34,806 nucleotides of DNA from Selenomonas sp. (GCF_024699275.1 NZ_JAILPX010000001.1:1-34806); one strand, 5' to 3'; shown: positions 8,273 through 18,164, counted from the first letter of the stretch. Translations and numbers: made by a program. Notes: generated from the letters alone by a model not told the origin.

Positions 8273-10747
8273 TTATTTTACCACAATATTGACCAGTTTC
8301 TTGGGCACACAGATAACCTTGACAATGGTCTTGCCTTCGGTAAGTTCCTTCGCCCGGGGCAGTTCTTTGACAGCTGCTTCCATAGCCGTCTTGTCGATGT
8401 CCGCCGGCAGGGTGATACGATCTCTTACCTTGCCGTTGATCTGCAGAACGATTTCGATTTCTGCAAGCTTGGTGGCCTCTTCTTCAAATTTCGGCCACTG
8501 CTGCTGATGGACACTGCCTTCTGCGAAGAGATTATGCCACAGTTCCTCGGTGATGTGCGGCGCAAAGGGAGCCAACATCCTAATGAGCGCTGCAGCAAAT
8601 TCCCTAGCCAAACCAGCATTCAGGTCCTTATCCTGGAAGGCATACGCGGCATTGACCAGTTCCATGATGGAGGAAATCGCCGTATTGAACATAAAGCGGT
8701 CGCGGATGTCTTCCGTAACCTTCTTGATGGTCACATGGAGGACACGGCGCAGTTCTTTTTCGTCCTTGTTCAAGGCGGTGATATCATATTTATCTTTTCC
8801 CACTTTGACCATCGGTTCAAAGTGATCGAGAATACGCCATACCCTTCCCAGGAAGCGGAAGGCACCCTCCACCCCCTGGTCGCTCCATTCGAGGTCACGA
8901 TCGACAGGAGCAGCAAACAGGATGAAGAGACGGGCCGTATCCGCACCGTATTTGCCGATGATTTCTTCTGGCGACACCACATTGCCCTTGGACTTACTCA
9001 TCTTGGAGCCGTCCTTCAGGACCATGCCCTGCGTCAACAGATTGGCAAAGGGTTCATCAAAGTCCACCAAACCGGCATCATGAAGCACCTTGGTAAAGAA
9101 ACGGGAATAGAGCAGATGCAGGATAGCATGCTCAATGCCGCCGATATACTGGTCTACAGGCGCCCAGTAATTGACCTTGTCTTTAGCAAAAGGAGCCTGA
9201 TCATTTTTCGGGTCAGTGTAACGCAGATAATACCAGGAAGAACAGATAAAGGTATCCATGGTATCCGTTTCCCGCTTGGCATCGGCACCACACTGCGGGC
9301 ACTTGCAGTTCACGAAAGCTTCACTGGTAGCCAGCGGGGACAGCGCACCACTATCAAAGGAAACATCCTCCGGCAGTCTTACCGGCAAATCTTCTTCCGG
9401 CACCAGCACTTCACCACAGTGGGGGCAATGGATTACCGGGATGGGTGCCCCCCAATAACGCTGACGGGAAATCAGCCAGTCGCGCAGACGATAGTTAACC
9501 TTACGCTTGCCAAATCCCTGAGCCTCTGCTTCATCGATAATCCCGCTCATGGCCTTATGGATTTCCATGCCCGTGAACTTGCCGGAGTTGACCAGTACAC
9601 CATCCTTATCCGTATAAGCAGCATCCATCTCCTCCAGCTTGAGTTCCTTGTCCTTAGGCTGCAAGGTCAGGATGATGGGCAGGTCATACTTCTTGGCAAA
9701 CATCCAGTCACGCTGGTCACCGGAAGGAACCCCCATAACCGCCCCTGTGCCATAATCAGCCAGCACGTAATTGGTTACCCAAAGTTGGGCTCTGTTGCCG
9801 TTGAAGGGATTAATGGCGTAAACGCCGGTGAAGATACCTTCCTTTTCCGACTCACTGGAGGTGCGCTCCAACTCGGACTGGTTACGGACCTTTTCACAAA
9901 AGGCCTGGATTTCGGCAGCCTTCGGGTTATTTGCGCAAATCTTTTCAACCAGCGGATTTTCAGCGGCCAGCGCCACAAAGGTAATTCCATAGGCCGTATC
10001 GGGGCGGGTCGTATAGACGGAGAGTTTCTCCTCCATGCCTTCGACATCCATCTCGAATTCCAGGCCTTCGCTGCGGCCAATCCAATTTTCCTGCATGGTC
10101 TTGACCCGTTCCGGCCAGCCTGCAAGTTTATCCAGATCCTTCAGCAGCACATCTGCATAATCCGTGATTTTCAGGAACCACTGGGACAAATCCTTCTTCT
10201 GCACTTCTGAATCACAGCGCCAGCACTTGCCATCGATAACCTGTTCATTGGCCAGCACCGTACCGCAGGTATCGCACCAATTAACGGAAGCCTTTTTCTT
10301 ATAGGCCAGACCTCTTTTGTAGAAGAGCTCAAAGAGCCACTGGGTCCATTTGTAATATTCCGGAGTGCAGGTGATGGCCTCTCTGTCCCAATCGTAGGAC
10401 AACCCCATAGAACGCTGCTGACGCTTCATGTTTTCGATATTGCTGAACGTCCAGTCAGCGGGCTTGACGTTGTTCTTGATGGCCGCATTTTCTGCCGGCA
10501 TACCAAAGGAGTCAAACCCCATGGGATGCAGGACATTGAAGCCCTCCATGGTCTTGTAACGGGCCATAACATCACCGATGGAGTAGTTGCGGACATGGCC
10601 CATATGCAGATTTCCCGAAGGATAAGGGAACATCTCCAATGCATAATACTTCGGGCGATTCGCGTCCATCTCCGTCTTAAAGGCAGCATCCTTTTCCCAT
10701 TTATCCTGCCATTTCTTTTCTATCTCCTGGGGTGAATATTTATCCAA
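8273..10747 (-). CDS. leuS: Leucyl-tRNA synthetase (LeuRS)
   Basis: LeuRS charges tRNA-Leu with leucine in the cytoplasm and edits mischarged norvaline and isoleucine. The class Ia signatures are present: HMGH at 48–51 within [15 protein letters not shown] and KMSKS at about 582. Between them is the CP1 editing domain, including the threonine-rich TTRPDTAYG. Zinc-binding-type cysteine pairs ([23 protein letters not shown]) are also visible. At 824 residues the length is normal. The only plausible start is a TTG at 10747 with GGAGGAG six bases upstream. The gene has its own promoter and terminator. No T-box leader fits in the 71-nt gap upstream. Confidence 0.97.
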   Translation of the reverse strand: MDKYSPQEIEKKWQDKWEKDAAFKTEMDANRPKYYALEMFPYPSGNLHMGHVRNYSIGDVMARYKTMEGFNVLHPMGFDSFGMPAENAAIKNNVKPADWTFSNIENMKRQQRSMGLSYDWDREAITCTPEYYKWTQWLFELFYKRGLAYKKKASVNWCDTCGTVLANEQVIDGKCWRCDSEVQKKDLSQWFLKITDYADVLLKDLDKLAGWPERVKTMQENWIGRSEGLEFEMDVEGMEEKLSVYTTRPDTAYGITFVALAAENPLVEKICANNPKAAEIQAFCEKVRNQSELERTSSESEKEGIFTGVYAINPFNGNRAQLWVTNYVLADYGTGAVMGVPSGDQRDWMFAKKYDLPIILTLQPKDKELKLEEMDAAYTDKDGVLVNSGKFTGMEIHKAMSGIIDEAEAQGFGKRKVNYRLRDWLISRQRYWGAPIPVIHCPHCGEVLVPEEDLPVRLPEDVSFDSGALSPLATSEAFVNCKCPQCGADAKRETDTMDTFICSSWYYLRYTDPKNDQAPFAKDKVNYWAPVDQYIGGIEHAILHLLYSRFFTKVLHDAGLVDFDEPFANLLTQGMVLKDGSKMSKSKGNVVSPEEIIGKYGADTARLFILFAAPVDRDLEWSDQGVEGAFRFLGRVWRILDHFEPMVKVGKDKYDITALNKDEKELRRVLHVTIKKVTEDIRDRFMFNTAISSIMELVNAAYAFQDKDLNAGLAREFAAALIRMLAPFAPHITEELWHNLFAEGSVHQQQWPKFEEEATKLAEIEIVLQINGKVRDRITLPADIDKTAMEAAVKELPRAKELTEGKTIVKVICVPKKLVNIVVK

Positions 10748-10783
10748 ACCAATCTCCTCCTACATTGTTTCACAATTAGATGT

Positions 10784-10812
10784 ATTATAACCCAATTACA
10801 GGTAAATCGCAA
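10784..10812 (-). promoter_or_regulatory. Sigma-A promoter for leuS
   Basis: On the minus strand TTGCGA (10812–10807), a 17-bp spacer and TATAAT (10789–10784), lying in the short gap after the yitT-like gene and 37 nt before the TTG start. Confidence 0.7.
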
Positions 10813-10818
10813 CCTATG

Positions 10819-11748
10819 TTACACCTGTCCACTCTCAATTTCCTTTTGTCTTTCCTGCTCTTCCAGCCACTTCCGCCGCGCATCCTGATAGGTATCACAC
10901 TCCAGGGTAAACCCCTTGCCCGTAACTTCAGAAGTATCGGAAACGATCATAAATGCCTGCCGGTCATAATGCTCAACGATAGCCTTTACCCGGCTGACCT
11001 GTGTCAGACGCACCACCACAAACAGGACATCCTTGTGTTCATGGGCAAAGCCACCTTTGCCCTCCAGATAGGTTACGCCACGATGGACATTTTCCATGAT
11101 TTCCTGGCAGATCTGTTCCGCTGCTGGCGATACGATAAAGATGGACTTTTCCCTGTTCAAACCTGCCGCCACGCGATTCGTAAGCTCCGCCGTCACATAG
11201 ATGGATACCAGGGTATAGAGGGCTTCGTCAATGTTGAACATCCAGGCAGAGGCCATGACGATGATGAAGTTCATCACAAAAATGCAGGTTCCCATATCCA
11301 GGGAATAGAACTTCTTGACCACAGCTCCCACCACATCCAAACCGCCAGTGTTGGCATTAGCCCGGAAGATGATACCAAAACCGATACCGGCCATCACACC
11401 GCCAAAGATGGCATTGAGCATGCCATCCTGGGTGATATTCCATTCCACCAGGAAATGAGTAGCATCGAGAATCAGGGACAAGACTACCGTCCCCACAATG
11501 GTGTCCCAGGCATATAGCCGGCCAAAAACCCGATAAGCCAGATACAGGATGGGCAGATTATAGACGATATTCTGCATACCTACGGGAAGTCCCGTCAGAT
11601 AGTAGATAATCAACGCCACACCACTAATGCCCCCCGTCAGCAGATGAGCAGGGATAATAAACAGGTTAAACCCTAAGCAGACAATCAACGCCCCCAATGT
11701 AATCTGTGCATATCTCAGGGTTTGTTTCTTTAACGCATTTCTCGACAT
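10819..11748 (-). CDS. YitT family membrane protein (DUF161 plus DUF2179)
   Basis: This is a predicted integral membrane protein of the YitT family, whose transport substrate is not established. Hydrophobic segments run from about residue 15 to 190, including TLGALIVCLGFNLFIIPAHLLTGGISGVALI with the family's G-G-x-x-G. A soluble C-terminal DUF2179-like domain follows, with KGFTLECDTY near the end. Two starts are possible. The ATG at 11748 (MSRNALKK) has AGG seven bases upstream. The ATG at 11781 (MKKSKKD) begins just after the preceding stop but has its GAGG only two bases away. The first is preferred. The gene directly follows the Nif3-like gene and is probably co-transcribed with trmK and nif3. 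Confidence 0.88.
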   Translation of the reverse strand: MSRNALKKQTLRYAQITLGALIVCLGFNLFIIPAHLLTGGISGVALIIYYLTGLPVGMQNIVYNLPILYLAYRVFGRLYAWDTIVGTVVLSLILDATHFLVEWNITQDGMLNAIFGGVMAGIGFGIIFRANANTGGLDVVGAVVKKFYSLDMGTCIFVMNFIIVMASAWMFNIDEALYTLVSIYVTAELTNRVAAGLNREKSIFIVSPAAEQICQEIMENVHRGVTYLEGKGGFAHEHKDVLFVVVRLTQVSRVKAIVEHYDRQAFMIVSDTSEVTGKGFTLECDTYQDARRKWLEEQERQKEIESGQV

Positions 11749-11785
11749 ACCTTTACCTAAATCCTTCTTGCTTTTTTTCATGACC

Positions 11786-12589
11786 TCAGATGATGGTGAA
11801 GAAATCCGCAGAATCCCCATCGGCAATAACCGTCAGCGAATGCTCTGCCAATTCCTCTGCCAACCGACTGCGCAGTACTTCCACTACGGGAAATTCCGTA
11901 GCAAAATGGCCTGCATCGATCACGTGCATACCTAACTCCACGGCAGTCTGCGCTTCATGATATTTCACATCACCGGTAACATAGGCATCGGCTCCCATAA
12001 AGGCCGCCTTCTGCATAAATTCTGCACCACTGCCACTGCAAAGGGCTACTTTGCGCACTGGACGCGGGCCAGCGTGAACCAGGCGCACATGGTCCGTCGG
12101 CAGGGATTTCTGTACCTGACGAGCAAAATCCTCCACGGCCATGGGAGCTGGAAGGCTCCCCATGCGTCCCAGGCTTGCCACCGTTCCATCCGCTTCCTGC
12201 GCGGTGATGACAAAAGACGAAAGCCTGCCTAAACCAATGGTCTCTGCCAGCACATCATTGACACCGCCCACGGCGATATCCAGATTTGTATGTGCCGCCG
12301 CCACCGCAATATCGTGCTTCAGCAGCCGCTGCAGCCGGGCACCTAAGGGAAGATCTGTACGAATCTTCTTCAGGCCCTTGAAAATCAGGGGATGATGCGC
12401 CACGATCATATCAGCGCCCTGCTGAATAGCCTGATCCACCACTGCGTCACTGACATCGAGACACACAAGGATTTTGTGAACATCCTGATTGAAGGCTCCC
12501 ACCAGCAGTCCCGGATTATCCCATTCTTCTGCCAGCCGTTTGGGAGCTATTCGCTCCAAGGCATCCATTACCACCTGACATTTTACCAT
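11786..12589 (-). CDS. Nif3-like dinuclear metal protein (DUF34/YqfO family)
   Basis: This belongs to the Nif3/DUF34 family of metal-binding proteins; GTP cyclohydrolase I type 2 is a common database name but the true activity is unsettled. The metal-ligand motifs are visible: MIVAHHPLIFKG near 60–71, AAHTNLD near 96–102 and the C-terminal VIDAGHFATE. At 267 residues it matches the short form (as in E. coli YbgI) and lacks the PII-like insert of B. subtilis YqfO. Its start overlaps the end of trmK by seven bases. This coupling to trmK is common in Firmicutes and supports both calls. Confidence 0.92.
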   Translation of the reverse strand: MVKCQVVMDALERIAPKRLAEEWDNPGLLVGAFNQDVHKILVCLDVSDAVVDQAIQQGADMIVAHHPLIFKGLKKIRTDLPLGARLQRLLKHDIAVAAAHTNLDIAVGGVNDVLAETIGLGRLSSFVITAQEADGTVASLGRMGSLPAPMAVEDFARQVQKSLPTDHVRLVHAGPRPVRKVALCSGSGAEFMQKAAFMGADAYVTGDVKYHEAQTAVELGMHVIDAGHFATEFPVVEVLRSRLAEELAEHSLTVIADGDSADFFTII

Positions 12590-13272
12590 TTCAGTCGTTC
12601 CTCCAATGCTTTGACCCGTCGCTTCACCTGTCCAAAGCGTTTGTCTCCCTTGGCCCGGTCACTTTTTTCCATGCCGTTTAGGATGCGGCGCTGTTGGAAA
12701 AGCAAGGCTTCAATATGATGCTTCAATAACGGCGGTTTTTTCCGCCAAAGCTTCGGTCCCACCAGCAAATCCAGCCCCGAAGGTTTTTTACGGCTCCCTC
12801 GCTCCGCCTTGATGATTTCGTAAATCCTACCATCATCTATGACGAGGCTTTCATCTACAATATGCCAGGCATGGTCATAAAGCCATCCCCGCAATTCCAT
12901 CGCCCCGTTCATGGGCTGCAGAATCAAGGTCTTAAGCTCCGCAGTGATGCTGGGACTGGATTCCAGTATGGCAGTCATCAATACGCCTCCCATACCGGCA
13001 ATGCAGACGGTATCCACCTCACCGGGTTGTAAAACGGCCAGACCATCGCCTAACCGCACGGAAACCTGTTCTTCCTCCAGCACATTTTCCCGAACCGTAC
13101 GCCTTGCCGCTTCATAAGGACCACGGTTCTTATCCCCAGCTACCACAAAGCTGGACTTTCCCTGCTGAATCAGCGCCACGGCCAGATAGCCATGATCTGT
13201 ACCGATATCAGCAGCCCGACTGCCTTCCGGTACAAAGTCAGCCAGGGCCTGTAATCTGTCATCTAGGTGCAC
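12583..13272 (-). CDS. trmK: tRNA (adenine-22-N1)-methyltransferase TrmK
   Basis: TrmK methylates N1 of A22 in the D-loop of bacterial tRNAs using S-adenosylmethionine. The 229-residue chain opens with HLDDRLQALADFVPEGSRAADIGTDHGYLAVAL, which contains the SAM-binding motif I (ADIGTDHG). GDGLAVL, CIAGMGGVLM and LILQPMN, all typical of the family, follow. The longer open frame is rejected because AAAGGAGG lies six bases before a GTG at 13272 that gives the usual N-terminus. It sits just after the rpoD terminator and is coupled to the nif3-like gene. Confidence 0.9.
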   Translation of the reverse strand: MHLDDRLQALADFVPEGSRAADIGTDHGYLAVALIQQGKSSFVVAGDKNRGPYEAARRTVRENVLEEEQVSVRLGDGLAVLQPGEVDTVCIAGMGGVLMTAILESSPSITAELKTLILQPMNGAMELRGWLYDHAWHIVDESLVIDDGRIYEIIKAERGSRKKPSGLDLLVGPKLWRKKPPLLKHHIEALLFQQRRILNGMEKSDRAKGDKRFGQVKRRVKALEERLKW

Positions 13273-13304
13273 AAGGATACCTCCTTTGTTCAACACAATA
13301 AGAA

Positions 13305-13332
13305 AAGGGTGCAACGAGATCGTTACACCCTT
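13305..13332 (-). terminator. Terminator between rpoD and trmK
   Basis: AAGGGTG-AACGA type arms pair over 13 positions with one mismatch and a 2-nt centre, followed by TTTTC on the minus strand. It starts 17 bases after the rpoD stop. The T-run is short, so partial read-through into trmK is plausible. Confidence 0.7.
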
Positions 13333-13348
13333 GCGTATTCATGGTTAC

Positions 13349-14491
13349 TTAGTCCAGGAAATCCTTGAGCTTGCGGCTGCGGCTGGGGTGACGAAGTTTC
13401 CGCAGCGCCTTGGCCTCAATCTGGCGAATACGCTCACGGGTAACACCAAAATTCTGGCCAACTTCTTCCAACGTCCGTGCCCGGCCATCATCAAGGCCGA
13501 AGCGCAAACGCAGAACCTTTTCTTCACGCGGCGTCAAAGTATCGAGAACTTCCTCCAGCTGCTCCTTCAAAAGCATAAAGGAGGCAGCATCTGCTGGTGC
13601 CGGAGCATCCTGGTCTTCTATAAAATCCCCCAGATGGGAATCTTCTTCTTCGCCGATTGGCGTTTCCAGAGATACCGGTTCCTGGGCAATCTTCATAATC
13701 TCCCGGACGCGTTCCACACTGATGTCCATTTCCTTGGCAATTTCTTCTGGCGATGGTTCACGGCCCAACTGCTGCAATAACTGGCGGGATACACGAATCA
13801 GCTTATTGATGGTTTCCACCATATGCACCGGAATGCGGATGGTACGCGCCTGGTCCGCAATGGCGCGGGTAATGGCCTGACGAATCCACCAGGTAGCATA
13901 GGTACTGAATTTATACCCCTTGGTATAATCAAACTTCTCCACCGCCTTGATAAGCCCCAGATTGCCTTCCTGAATCAAATCCAGGAACAGCATTCCACGG
14001 CCCACATATCGCTTGGCTATGCTGACGACCAAACGCAGATTGGCCTCCGCCAGACGCTTCTGGGCAATTTCATCGCCCTCCTGCATCCGCTTGGCCAATG
14101 CCACTTCTTCATCGGCCGTCAGCAACGGCACACGACCGATTTCCTTCAGGTACATACGAACCGGATCATCGATACTGATGCCCTCGGGAACGGAGAGGTC
14201 AATCTCCACCTCCTCCGAATCCTTGTCGTCCACATCAATATCATCATCCCCCACATCTGTCGTGGAGGAATCATCCACAATCTCAATGCCCTGCTGGCTG
14301 AACGTGTCATACATACGATCGATTTCATCGGGGGTTAAATCTTCCTGCTGAAGGGCCTCTACCAGCTCTCCATATGTCAATGTACCACCATTTTTCGTCC
14401 CCTTGGACAAAAGATTCTCCACAATCTCCGAACTGTGGTTTTTACTGCCAGCCTCAGCCTGCGCGACTTTCTTCTTTTTCGCTTCAGCCAT
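13349..14491 (-). CDS. rpoD: Primary sigma factor RpoD/SigA
   Basis: This is the housekeeping sigma factor that directs RNA polymerase to -10/-35 promoters. Region 1.2 ([21 protein letters not shown]) lies near residues 90–110. Region 2 contains [20 protein letters not shown] and [19 protein letters not shown]. Region 3 includes [13 protein letters not shown]. Region 4.2 ends the protein with [30 protein letters not shown]. At 380 residues it resembles Gram-positive SigA, with a short region 1.1 of acidic character ([13 protein letters not shown]). The start ATG at 14491 has AAAGGGG eight bases upstream. It follows dnaG by 41 nt, the classical dnaG–rpoD operon. Confidence 0.97.
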   Translation of the reverse strand: MAEAKKKKVAQAEAGSKNHSSEIVENLLSKGTKNGGTLTYGELVEALQQEDLTPDEIDRMYDTFSQQGIEIVDDSSTTDVGDDDIDVDDKDSEEVEIDLSVPEGISIDDPVRMYLKEIGRVPLLTADEEVALAKRMQEGDEIAQKRLAEANLRLVVSIAKRYVGRGMLFLDLIQEGNLGLIKAVEKFDYTKGYKFSTYATWWIRQAITRAIADQARTIRIPVHMVETINKLIRVSRQLLQQLGREPSPEEIAKEMDISVERVREIMKIAQEPVSLETPIGEEEDSHLGDFIEDQDAPAPADAASFMLLKEQLEEVLDTLTPREEKVLRLRFGLDDGRARTLEEVGQNFGVTRERIRQIEAKALRKLRHPSRSRKLKDFLD

Positions 14492-14532
14492 TCAGCATAC
14501 CCCTTTCCACGACCTTATTATTCCATACGAAT

Positions 14533-16335
14533 TCATTCAAACTGTAACTCTTCCATTTCGCTTTTTATTTTTTGCGCCTGATTGAGTTCTGCCACATAGT
14601 CACCATTCCCAGCAGTGGCCAGCCTTGCTGCCCGCGCTGAATGTTCCCTGTAGCACTTATTCAAATAGGCCCTGCGCAAAACCCGTATCGCGTTACTATA
14701 CGCTTCGGTTTCACTGAGGACGCCCAGTTCCTCCACCATAGCCCGAGATAACTCCGCCACAGCTTCCTCACTAAGCCTTTGATTCACCTCAGCATCATTA
14801 ATGTTCTTTCCTTGCACCGCCAACTCCTGCAAGGCCAGCAAAATTTCCCGCTGATAGCGGTTATCCAAACTTGCTAAAGGCACCATCGTGGCAAAATGCT
14901 GCAATATACCACTATCCTGCCAGGCCAGCCGGATAACCACACGCCCTGCCCGCTGCAATGCGGTATCGGTTCGCTGAACGGCCTGCCGAATCGGTTCCCG
15001 TTGCACGGATACACCGTCCTCGGGAAGAGAATGACGGCCAAACCGCCGCAGTTCATCCCGGACAATGCCCTCATCCAGCAGCAATGCCTGAGCCAATCGC
15101 TTGATGTATTCTCCCAGCATAGCCGGTTCACGGATTCCTGTAAGCACAGGCAGCATCGCATGCAATGCCTTGACCTTCCCCTCCAAAGTGGCATGGTCAA
15201 AATTCTTCAGCACATACTGCAGACGATACTCCACCAGGGGCAGCGCCTTCTTCACCAATTGCTGAAAGGCTTCAGCCCCATGTTTACGAATGTACTCATC
15301 CGGGTCCTTACCATCCGGTACCACAATGACCCGCACCGTAGCCCCCGTATTCTGGACAATGGACAACGCCCGAATCGTGGCTTTCTGGCCTGCATCATCG
15401 CTATCATAACAGAAGTATATCGACGATGCATAACGCAGTAGCAACTTACAATGCTCAGGTGTAAAGGCAGTGCCCAGAGAAGCCACCACATTCTTCACCC
15501 CCGCACTGAACACGGAGATGGCATCCATATAACCTTCTACTACGATAGCATAACCCGCCTGCTTGATTGCCCTGTTCGCCCGATCCAGGCCGAAGAGAAT
15601 CCGCCGCTTATTGAAAAGCACTGTCTCCGAAGTGTTCAGGTATTTAGGCGTACTGTCATCCAGCACGCGGCCTCCGAAGCCAACTACCCGGCCCCGTTCA
15701 TCGGCAATGGGTATCATAACCCGGTTGCGAAACCGGTCATAAATTCCATCACCGTTTTGCCGCTCTGCTGCCAAACCACCCGCCAGTAAAAAATCCTTTT
15801 TCACTCCACGCTTCAAAAAGGCAGTGGACAATTTATCCCAAGCCTGAGGTGCAAACCCCAGTTTGAATTCCTCAATTGTCTCCGCCGAAATGCCCCGGCC
15901 TCCAAAATAAGCCTTCCCCGGCTCGCCTAACCTGGTTAAGGTCAGACAGTTATGAAAGAAGTCGCGGGCCATCTCGTTAACCTTGCGCAAATCTGCAATT
16001 TCCCTTTCCCGGGCAATTTCCTGAGGAGACTTCTGCCTCTGCGGCAGAGGAATTCCCAGCTTTTCAGCTTGAAGCTTGATTGCCTCAAAATAGGAAATAT
16101 TTTCGATAAGGGATAGGAACTTAAAGACATTTCCACCTGCATGACAGCCAAAACAATAGAAAAAACCCTTATCGGGAACCACAGAAAAAGAAGGGGTTTT
16201 TTCGCCATGAAAAGGGCAGCAGCCCCAATACCTGTTGCCTTTGCGTTTCAAAGGAACATAGCCTTGCACAACCTGCAGGAGATCGGATTGAGCAGTAACC
16301 TGCTCAACAAATTCATCCATATCCTCTCTGTGCAT
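14533..16335 (-). CDS. dnaG: DNA primase DnaG
   Basis: DnaG makes the RNA primers for chromosomal replication and works with the DnaB/DnaC helicase. The N-terminal CHC2 zinc ribbon is visible as C40, H43, C61 and C64 (CCPFHGEKTPSFS … FYCFGCHAGG). The TOPRIM domain contains VVEGYMDAISVFSAGVKNVVASLGTAFT and YFCYDSDDAGQKA, with the conserved E and DxD metal ligands. A C-terminal helicase-interaction region follows. The 600-residue length is normal. The upstream in-frame TTG lacks a ribosome-binding site, whereas GGGGA lies six bases before the ATG at 16335. Confidence 0.97.
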   Translation of the reverse strand: MHREDMDEFVEQVTAQSDLLQVVQGYVPLKRKGNRYWGCCPFHGEKTPSFSVVPDKGFFYCFGCHAGGNVFKFLSLIENISYFEAIKLQAEKLGIPLPQRQKSPQEIAREREIADLRKVNEMARDFFHNCLTLTRLGEPGKAYFGGRGISAETIEEFKLGFAPQAWDKLSTAFLKRGVKKDFLLAGGLAAERQNGDGIYDRFRNRVMIPIADERGRVVGFGGRVLDDSTPKYLNTSETVLFNKRRILFGLDRANRAIKQAGYAIVVEGYMDAISVFSAGVKNVVASLGTAFTPEHCKLLLRYASSIYFCYDSDDAGQKATIRALSIVQNTGATVRVIVVPDGKDPDEYIRKHGAEAFQQLVKKALPLVEYRLQYVLKNFDHATLEGKVKALHAMLPVLTGIREPAMLGEYIKRLAQALLLDEGIVRDELRRFGRHSLPEDGVSVQREPIRQAVQRTDTALQRAGRVVIRLAWQDSGILQHFATMVPLASLDNRYQREILLALQELAVQGKNINDAEVNQRLSEEAVAELSRAMVEELGVLSETEAYSNAIRVLRRAYLNKCYREHSARAARLATAGNGDYVAELNQAQKIKSEMEELQFE

Positions 16336-16475
16336 AAAAATCCCCTTACTTACCGCTGTAAACAACTGTGAATCAAAAAGACACTCATGTATAATTCGCT
16401 ATATTTATACAATCTCCTTCTTTTCTTCCTTTTTTTTGCATAAACTATAGCACTTTTTGCATATAGGTCTTTTAC

Positions 16476-16502
16476 GTTATAATATTCTCGCCAATTTGTC
16501 AA
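16476..16502 (-). promoter_or_regulatory. Possible dnaG–rpoD promoter overlapping the dGTPase stop
   Basis: On the minus strand TTGACA (16502–16497) is followed after a 15-bp spacer by TATAAC. The TGA of the dGTPase-like gene lies inside the -35 box. The spacer is short, so this is tentative. Confidence 0.35.
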
Positions 16503-17518
16503 TATCCTTTTTTATTTTTCTCCAAGGATTGACCAACGGGAGGCATGAAAATCTCCTCAAACAAAGCCACTGCATAGCTGTCTGTAAGGCCCGCCACATA
16601 GTCCGTCACGATTTTCTGCCTTCCCCAGCGGGCTTCCCGCTCCACAAACTCCTGCGGCAACTGAGTAAAATTTTCCAAAAAATAGCGATATAACTCCCGC
16701 AGGACAAAGGCAGCCTGCTCCCGTTCCCGAGAGAGCTTATCCGAATGGTAGATATGGGTGAACATAAACGCCCGAAAGTTATCCATAACCTGCTTGATTT
16801 CGGCGGATTGTAAGATATCCCCCGTGTCCTGTGAGGTAACGATCATATCCGACACCATACTGGTTATCATCTGCGAAGTATTCTGCCCCAGTTTATCGTA
16901 AACTTCCCGGGGCAAATCCCCAGGTTTCAAAAGGCCTGCCCGCAGGCTGTCATCGTAATCATGGCAGAGATATGCAATCCGGTCTGCAGTGCGCACGATC
17001 CGCCCCTCCAGGGTCTGGGGAAGATTCTTGCCCGTATGGTTGACGATTCCATCCTTAACTTCATAGGTAAGGTTCAGTCCCTGTCCGCCGCGCTCCAGGA
17101 ACTCCACCACCCGCAGGCTCTGCTCATTGTGGGTGAAATGACCGGTCAATTCCGCCATCACCGACTCACCAGCGTGACCAAAAGGTGTATGCCCCACATC
17201 ATGCCCCAGGGCAATGGCCTCGGTCAAATCTTCATTAAGCCGCAGCCCCCGGGCAATGGTTCGGGAAATTTGCGAGACTTCCAGACTATGGGTCATACGC
17301 GTACGGTAGTGGTCACCAGCCACGATATAGACCTGGGTTTTATGTTTCAAACGGCGAAAGGATTTGGAATGAAGTATCCTGTCCCGATCCCGTTGGAATT
17401 TCGTGCGAAAGGCACATTCTTCCATGGGGTGCTTTCGCCTTGCTTCCCTGCTTTTGGCCGCCCAAGGGGATAGATTTTGATACTCCTGTTCTTCGATTCG
17501 CTCTCTAACGTTCATCAT
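16499..17518 (-). CDS. Deoxyguanosinetriphosphate triphosphohydrolase-like HD protein
   Basis: HD-domain dNTP triphosphohydrolases remove triphosphate from dGTP or other dNTPs and tune nucleotide pools. The metal-binding residues are in RMTHSLEVSQISRTIAR and in ALGHDVGHTPFGHAGE, with a third aspartate in RTADRIAYLCHDYDD. The 339-residue chain matches the shorter dGTPase-like family found in many Firmicutes next to dnaG. A much longer open frame starts upstream but encodes an unrelated hydrophobic stretch. GGAGGTGAC precedes three consecutive ATGs (17521, 17518, 17515), and the middle one has seven-base spacing. It probably lies on its own promoter ahead of dnaG–rpoD. Actual substrate preference cannot be told from sequence. 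Confidence 0.9.
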   Translation of the reverse strand: MMNVRERIEEQEYQNLSPWAAKSREARRKHPMEECAFRTKFQRDRDRILHSKSFRRLKHKTQVYIVAGDHYRTRMTHSLEVSQISRTIARGLRLNEDLTEAIALGHDVGHTPFGHAGESVMAELTGHFTHNEQSLRVVEFLERGGQGLNLTYEVKDGIVNHTGKNLPQTLEGRIVRTADRIAYLCHDYDDSLRAGLLKPGDLPREVYDKLGQNTSQMITSMVSDMIVTSQDTGDILQSAEIKQVMDNFRAFMFTHIYHSDKLSREREQAAFVLRELYRYFLENFTQLPQEFVEREARWGRQKIVTDYVAGLTDSYAVALFEEIFMPPVGQSLEKNKKGY

Positions 17519-17543
17519 CATGTCACCTCCATGTTTATTTATA

Positions 17544-17573
17544 AGTATAACCCATTTGCACAAGTTTTGCCAA
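17544..17573 (-). promoter_or_regulatory. Promoter for the dGTPase-like gene
   Basis: On the minus strand TTGGCA (17573–17568), an 18-bp spacer and TATACT (17549–17544). Its -35 box overlaps that of the divergent lptA-like promoter. Confidence 0.65.
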
Positions 17574-17595
17574 ACAGACAATTTTGCGGTAAAAT
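17567..17595 (+). promoter_or_regulatory. Promoter for the LptA-like gene
   Basis: TTGCCA (17567–17572), a 17-bp spacer and TAAAAT (17590–17595), 33 nt before the chosen ATG. Confidence 0.7.
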
Positions 17596-17627
17596 AAAAG
17601 TAAACAATAAAACAGGGAGTGAAGAAT

Positions 17628-18164
17628 ATGAAACATATGCGCATCCCCTTACTGGTCATCGGTATGTTTTTCAGCTTGCTCACCCTCTGTCATGGAAGTG
17701 ACACGGTTGACGGGCACACCCTCAATGCCGATATGGCCAAAAGCAAATATCGTCCCGTGGTCAGCGCCGACCAGAGTTTCTATAACGAGGACAACGGCCT
17801 CTATGAACTCGCAGGCAATGTACGCATTCAATGCCATGGCCTCCTGATTACCGCTGCCACCGCTAAAGTCAACGCCAATACCCTGCAGGTTTGGGCAGAT
17901 GGCGGCGCAGCCATTACGGAAGGAGAGTTGCGCTTTACAGGGGATGCCCTGTATGCTGAGTTAACGGAAAACACCGCCTGGTTCTTCGGTACCCGCTGCG
18001 GCTGCGAACGGCCGGGGCTTCTCATCCATGGCGACAATATGCGCTATAACTGGCAGACCCGGATTGTCATCTTCGATGGCCATGTCCTCTGGGTGCAGAA
18101 AGGAAAGAACCACACCAGCAGCCATTTAGAATTCGACTTGGCCAAAAACGACATCGTCCGCTGA
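17628..18164 (+). CDS. LptA/OstA-like periplasmic protein
   Basis: OstA/LptA proteins bridge lipopolysaccharide across the periplasm to the outer-membrane LptD complex. The 178-residue chain starts with a signal peptide (KHMRIPLLVIGMFFSLLTLCHGSD, cleavage expected around residues 20–25). It then shows the beta-jellyroll repeats of the family: LYELAGNVRIQCHGLLITAATAKVN, LRFTGDALYAE and LIHGDNMRYNWQTRIVIFDGHVLW. The D/AxxA-x-Y-N and G-N/H-V patterns are typical. The upstream GTG at 17619 is less likely than the ATG at 17628, which has GGGAG eight bases away. It stands alone, without lptB, lptC or lptD, and is flanked by a promoter and a strong terminator. It supports a diderm cell envelope. A paralogue role outside LPS transport is possible. 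Confidence 0.75.
   Translation: MKHMRIPLLVIGMFFSLLTLCHGSDTVDGHTLNADMAKSKYRPVVSADQSFYNEDNGLYELAGNVRIQCHGLLITAATAKVNANTLQVWADGGAAITEGELRFTGDALYAELTENTAWFFGTRCGCERPGLLIHGDNMRYNWQTRIVIFDGHVLWVQKGKNHTSSHLEFDLAKNDIVR

Noticed and set aside
8507..10210. 567-codon plus-strand open frame opposite leuS
   Set aside because: It is antisense to a complete leuS, has no ribosome-binding site or recognisable motif, and its composition mirrors the leuS codons.
16499..17683. Extended dGTPase start with an N-terminal hydrophobic segment
   Set aside because: The extension crosses both divergent promoters and has no ribosome-binding site, while GGAGGTGAC precedes the internal ATGs.
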